A stretch of 64,000 nt of DNA, taken from positions 6,378,501 to 6,442,500 of the forward strand of contig CM049404.1 of assembly GCA_026929865.2 (NCBI GenBank), written 5' to 3'. The position numbers were made by a program, and so were the translations under genes. Origin of the DNA: Hyperoplus lanceolatus (taxonomy: Eukaryota; Chordata; Actinopteri; Uranoscopiformes; Ammodytidae). Below the pieces are notes generated by a model, which did no database searches, was not told the DNA's origin, and worked only from the letters and a program-made list of their open reading frames with translations. Of the stretch, positions 59,833 through 64,000 are shown one piece after another; position 1 is the first letter of the stretch; every line of letters begins with the position of its first letter.

Positions 59833-60460
59833 TCTACATCTAGATTCTCTTTTGTTTTAATATGCAAATGTACATATTAGTTAGATGTTGACAAAATGTG
59901 CATATTTATTAAAAATCTTCTGGAAAAAAAACATGTATTACAAGAAACGATTGTCTTAATGTCAGTAATCAACTGTCAAAATATCATGATGACATCTATA
60001 AGTTCAACAATTTACCCTATTCACCTGCAGTGTCTCCCTGAGCTACAACCCCTCATTTCCAGAATTTCTTTCGATTTGTACTTGTCATCCCCTTTTTCCT
60101 TTTTCCGTCCATGTGTCCTCCACCCCTCACTGCGGAGGATTGTCCGACACATGCAGAGCCTTGGATCTGAAGGACAAGCACGTTTCAGCAGGAATCCCAG
60201 AATGCAGGCGGGGAGGGGTCTGCCTGCGTCATCATCACTGGCTCTCAAGGACAGCAGCAGCTCCACGTCCACAGTTGGGTCCCTCATTTCCCCTTTCTAC
60301 ATAATATTCCTTCGGTGGCCTTTACCTACAGTATGATTCACACTGTCTGGTACAAGGGCTGATTCAGAAATCTTTGCTTCCCTTATGACAAAGATGGAAC
60401 ACATGAATGGAGGACGGTGTTGCATCAGCAACACACACTCTGCGTTCTAATACCCCTATG
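59833..60460. other. Unassigned sequence
   Basis: Frames of up to 146 codons overlap on both strands at about 59896-60336. None shows a family motif, so no gene is called. Confidence 0.35.
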
Positions 60461-60729
60461 TACAGTATCTCACAAAAGTGAGTACACCCCTCACATTTCT
60501 TCACATTTTTCTTTATATCTTTCCATGCGACAACACTGAATAAATGACACTTTGATACAATGTAAAGTAGTCAGTGTACAGCTTGTATAACAGTGTAAAT
60601 TTACTGTCCCCTCAAAATAACTCGACACACAGCCATTAATGTCTAAACTGCTGGCAACAAAAGTGAGTACACCCCTTAGAAAAATTTTACAAATTGGGCC
60701 CAAAGTGTCAATATTTTGTTTTGCCATCA

Positions 60730-61524
60730 TTATTTTCTAGCACTGCCTTAACCCTCTTGGGCATGTAGTTCACTAGAGCTTCACAGGTTGCCACTGGAAC
60801 CCTCTTCTACCCATTCATGACGACATCAAGGAGCTGGTGGATATTAGAGTCCTTGCGCTCCTCCATCTCCCGTTTGAGGATGCCCCAAAGATGCTCAATA
60901 GGGTTTAAGACTGGAGACATGCTTGGCCAGTCCATAACCTTTACCCTCAGCTTCTTTAGCAAGCCAGTGGTCGTTCGGAGGTGTGTTTGGGGTCGTTATC
61001 ATGTTGCAGTACTGCCCTGCGGCCCAGTTTATGAAGGGAGGGGATCATGCTCTGCTTCAGTATGTCACAGTACATGTTAGAATTCAATGAACTGTAGATC
61101 CCCAGTGCTGGCAGCACTCATGCAGCCCCAGACCATGACACTCCAACCACCATGCTTGACTATAGGCAAGACACACTTGTCTTTGTACTCCTCACCTGGT
61201 TGCCGCTCCACACTCTTAACACCATCTGAACCAAATAAATGTATCTTGGTCTCATCAGACCACAGGACATGGTTGCAGTAATCCATGTCCGTAGTCTGTT
61301 TGTCTTCAGCAAACTTTTTGTGGGGTTTCTTGTGCATCATCTTTAGAATAGGCTTCCTTCTGGGATGACAGCCATGTAGACCAGTATGATGCAGAGTGCG
61401 CTATGGTCTGAGCACTGACAGGTTGACCCCCCACCCCTTCAAGCCCTTCAGCAATGCTGGCAGCACTCATACGTCTATTTTCCAAAGCCAACCTCTGTGT
61501 ACGACGCTGACCACGTGCACTCAA
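60730..61524 (-). pseudogene. Tc1-like transposase, broken and 5'-truncated
   Basis: Read on the minus strand from 61524: LSARGQRR, then NRRMSAASIAEGLEG and GGQPVSAQTI, then HVLWSDETKIHLFG with the first catalytic Asp. These are followed by MVWGCMSAAS, then QHDNDP with the second Asp, then LNPIEHLWGIL with the catalytic Glu. The N-terminal DNA-binding part is missing because the inverted arm replaces it. Frameshifts, an 18-base deletion near 61085 and in-frame stops prevent a full product. Confidence 0.85.
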
Positions 61525-61853
61525 CCTTCGTAAACTGGGCCGCAGGGTGGTATTGCAACATGATAACGACCCCAAACACACCTCCAAGACGACCAGTGGC
61601 TTGCTAAAAAGCTGAGGGTAAAGGTTATGGCCTGGCCAAACATGTCTCCAGACCTAAACCCTATTGAGCATCTTTGGGGCATCCTCAAACAGAAGGTGGA
61701 GGAGCGCAAGGTCTTTAATATCCACCAGCTCTGTGATGCTGTCATAAATGGGTGGAAGAGGGTTCCAGTTGCAACCTGTGAAGCTCTAGTGAACTACATG
61801 CCCAAGAGGGTTAAGGCAGTGCTAGAAAATAATGATGGCAAAGCAAAATATTG
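61525..61853 (+). pseudogene. Inverted copy of the Tc1 transposase C-terminus
   Basis: On the plus strand: LGRRVVLQHDNDPKH, then MSPDLNPIEHLWGILK, then VPVATCEALVNYMPK, ending NNDGKAKY and a stop. It holds only the last two residues of the DDE triad. It mirrors minus-strand 60730-61036 and is the inner part of the right arm. It cannot make a working enzyme alone. Confidence 0.85.
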
Positions 61854-62229
61854 ACACTTTGGGCCCAATTTGTAAAATTTTTCTAAGGGGTGTACTCACT
61901 TTTGTTGCCAGCAGTTTAGACATTAATGGCTGTGTGTCGAGTTATTTTGAGGGGACAGTAAATTTACACTGTTATACAAGCTGTACACTGACTACTTTAC
62001 ATTGTATCAAAGTGTCATTTCTTCAGTGTTGTCCCATGGAAAGATATAAAGAAAAATGTGAAGAAATGTGAGGGGTGTACTCACTTTTGTGAGATACTGT
62101 ACCTTCAATTTTGTATGGTAGAAAAATCAGATTTTGTCCCAATTATTGTGGTCAGATTCAGCATGCTTGAAAATAACCGGATGCCCTACTACCTCCAGGA
62201 GATTTTTATTGCTGAAATCAGCATGCTAT

Positions 62230-62440
62230 TTGGACGATTCTGACCCACAATCTACACAATCGACGGAGCCTCAGGATGGAAAAAAAGGGGATGTGACTGA
62301 CATATAAGCAAGAGGCAAGATCAAGCCGCATTATGTCATGTATGATGAAATAAATAAGTAAAAGTATATCCCAAGTGTATACCTGTACTGCATGCTAACT
62401 AGATTATTTCTTATGATCGGCTGTAGTATGTAGAATAGAA
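62230..62440. mobile_element. Diverged fragment of the 40-kb nested MITE
   Basis: In inverted orientation it shares GGGGATGTGAC, AAGCAAGAGGCAAGATCAAG, TAACTAGATTATTTCT and TAGTATGTAGAATA with 40090-40498. The terminal GGTTGCGTTCC repeats are lost. Confidence 0.7.
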
Positions 62441-62552
62441 AAGAGAAACGCAGAGACACTCTCTTGCGTCAGCACAGCCTCTCATCTGCATTATCATCCC
62501 AAGTGTATATAGGTGCTCGGTTGAAGACACACACAAACACACATATATTACA

Positions 62553-62602
62553 TGGGTGGATGGATGGATGGATGGATGGATGGATGGATGGATGGATGGA
62601 TG

Positions 62603-62634
<32 letters not shown>
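62553..62634. repeat. (GGAT)n followed by (GATA)n
   Basis: Compound tetranucleotide array of about 80 bp. Confidence 0.95.
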
Positions 62635-62635
<1 letters not shown>

Positions 62636-62851
62636 CCTGGCCCTGTAGTAGTTGGCAAAAAACATCAACAAAAACATTGAAATTAGCTTCTACAGTCATC
62701 CTCTTCCACAGATGGACTGAACACCTTTTGTTCCTCCCCTCTCACCTTGACAGTGTAGCATTGAAAGTATTGATCTCATGACATTAGGCTGCACATCCGT
62801 ACGGCCCTGTGGATGACATGTCCAAGCTGTTCTTGTCACACAGGGCATACT

Positions 62852-63540
<689 letters not shown>

Positions 63541-63575
63541 GGGATGGATGGATGGATGGATGGATGGAAGGATGG
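63541..63575. repeat. (GGAT)n microsatellite
   Basis: Short tetranucleotide array in a purine-rich stretch. Confidence 0.9.
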
Positions 63576-63711
63576 GAGGAAGGAAATATCTGAATAAAGG
63601 ATCAAACAGGATGGAGGCTTGAGAGGGATTAGTGTCACATGAGTGCATGTGTTGGAGGTTCACAGCACTGCAATGTCGGTCGGAAGTAACAGCTGCCGTA
63701 GGATATCCACA

Positions 63712-63712
63712 C

Positions 63713-63777
<65 letters not shown>

Positions 63778-63786
63778 TAGACAGAC
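63712..63786. repeat. (GATA)n followed by (GACA)n
   Basis: Compound GATA/GACA array of about 75 bp, a type common in vertebrates. Confidence 0.95.
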
Positions 63787-64000
63787 AAAGACATAAAGAC
63801 ATCTGAAACAGGTTGGAACCGGCAATTGTGGCTGTGAATTCACTCCATGTGAAAGATAAGTTTAATATCCGTTTAATTTTAAGCCTCCAACTTATTCAGT
63901 TTATGCCAAATCAATTTTCTTTCTACGATATAAAGGTGTGAGGCTGTCACTCTGACTGTCTATAACTTTGAGAGCGGTGGAGTAGACTGAAAGGAATTGA

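Larger units (their letters stand above)
60463..62099 (-). mobile_element. Fold-back rearranged Tc1-like transposon
   Basis: TA flanks the element at 60461-60462 and 62100-62101, and the ends read CAGTATCTCACAAAAGTGAG and its complement. The usual short-TIR layout is lost: the arms 60463-61036 and 61525-62099 (about 575 bp each) are inverted copies. Both hold a terminal repeat plus the C-terminal part of a transposase gene. Between them lie about 490 bp of N-terminal/central transposase, minus strand. So one end has been replaced by an inverted copy of the other. Confidence 0.88.

Noticed and set aside
59896-60336. 146-residue plus-strand frame
   Set aside because: Equally long frames lie on the other strand and in another register; no family resemblance and no splice context.
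61627-61854. Plus-strand transposase frame as an independent gene
   Set aside because: It is the inverted C-terminal duplicate of a broken Tc1 transposase and lacks the first catalytic residue and the DNA-binding part.

Overview
The window looks like a stretch of a ray-finned (teleost) fish nuclear genome. The evidence is one interrupted vertebrate kinase gene with GT/AG introns, a repeat mix usual for fish (hAT, PIF/Harbinger, Tc1/mariner and pogo-like DNA elements, tRNA-derived SINEs, a non-LTR retrotransposon fragment, solo LTRs) and very long CA/TG, TCTA and CT microsatellites. There are no operons, Shine-Dalgarno sites or CRISPR arrays. The species cannot be told from the sequence.

The only convincing host protein-coding gene lies at 6.37-11.85 kb on the minus strand. 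It is a serine/threonine kinase of the SBK (SH3-binding-domain kinase) family, closest by eye to SBK2. Three coding exons (11844-11682, 10753-10551, 7047-6373) join in frame to a 346-residue protein with all core kinase motifs. A second, almost identical copy of its first coding exon, with part of the upstream intron, lies 5.5 kb further upstream (17192-17354). It keeps its splice sites and carries a Gly-to-Ser change in the glycine-rich loop. It may be an alternative first coding exon or a decaying duplicate.

The rest is intergenic or intronic. Many transposons have resolvable edges and target-site duplications (TSDs): a hAT element at 0.5-1.4 kb (8-bp TSD); a TTAA element at 2.2 kb; a long solo LTR inserted into a TCTA array inside the kinase gene (7.26-9.67 kb); two copies of a family with 9-bp TSDs (12.2 and 36.7 kb); two copies of a 450-bp solo LTR with 5-bp TSDs (17.9 and 45.1 kb), the second split by a Harbinger-like element; nested SINEs (20.9 kb); a broken LINE reverse transcriptase (23 kb); two inverted copies of a TA-flanked element (26.9 and 58.9 kb); a Harbinger-like element (28.1 kb); a nested pair of TIR elements (40 kb); two pogo-like elements (41.4 and 46.7 kb); and a Tc1 element rearranged into a fold-back form with arms of about 575 bp (60.5-62.1 kb).

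I found no undescribed multi-gene system. The observations most worth checking are the duplicated kinase exon with its in-frame extra donor, the fold-back Tc1 element, the two-copy 9-bp-TSD family, the LTR that split a microsatellite, a consensus CTCF site at 33.6 kb, a hairpin at 50.2 kb and a 62-base G run at 62.9 kb.
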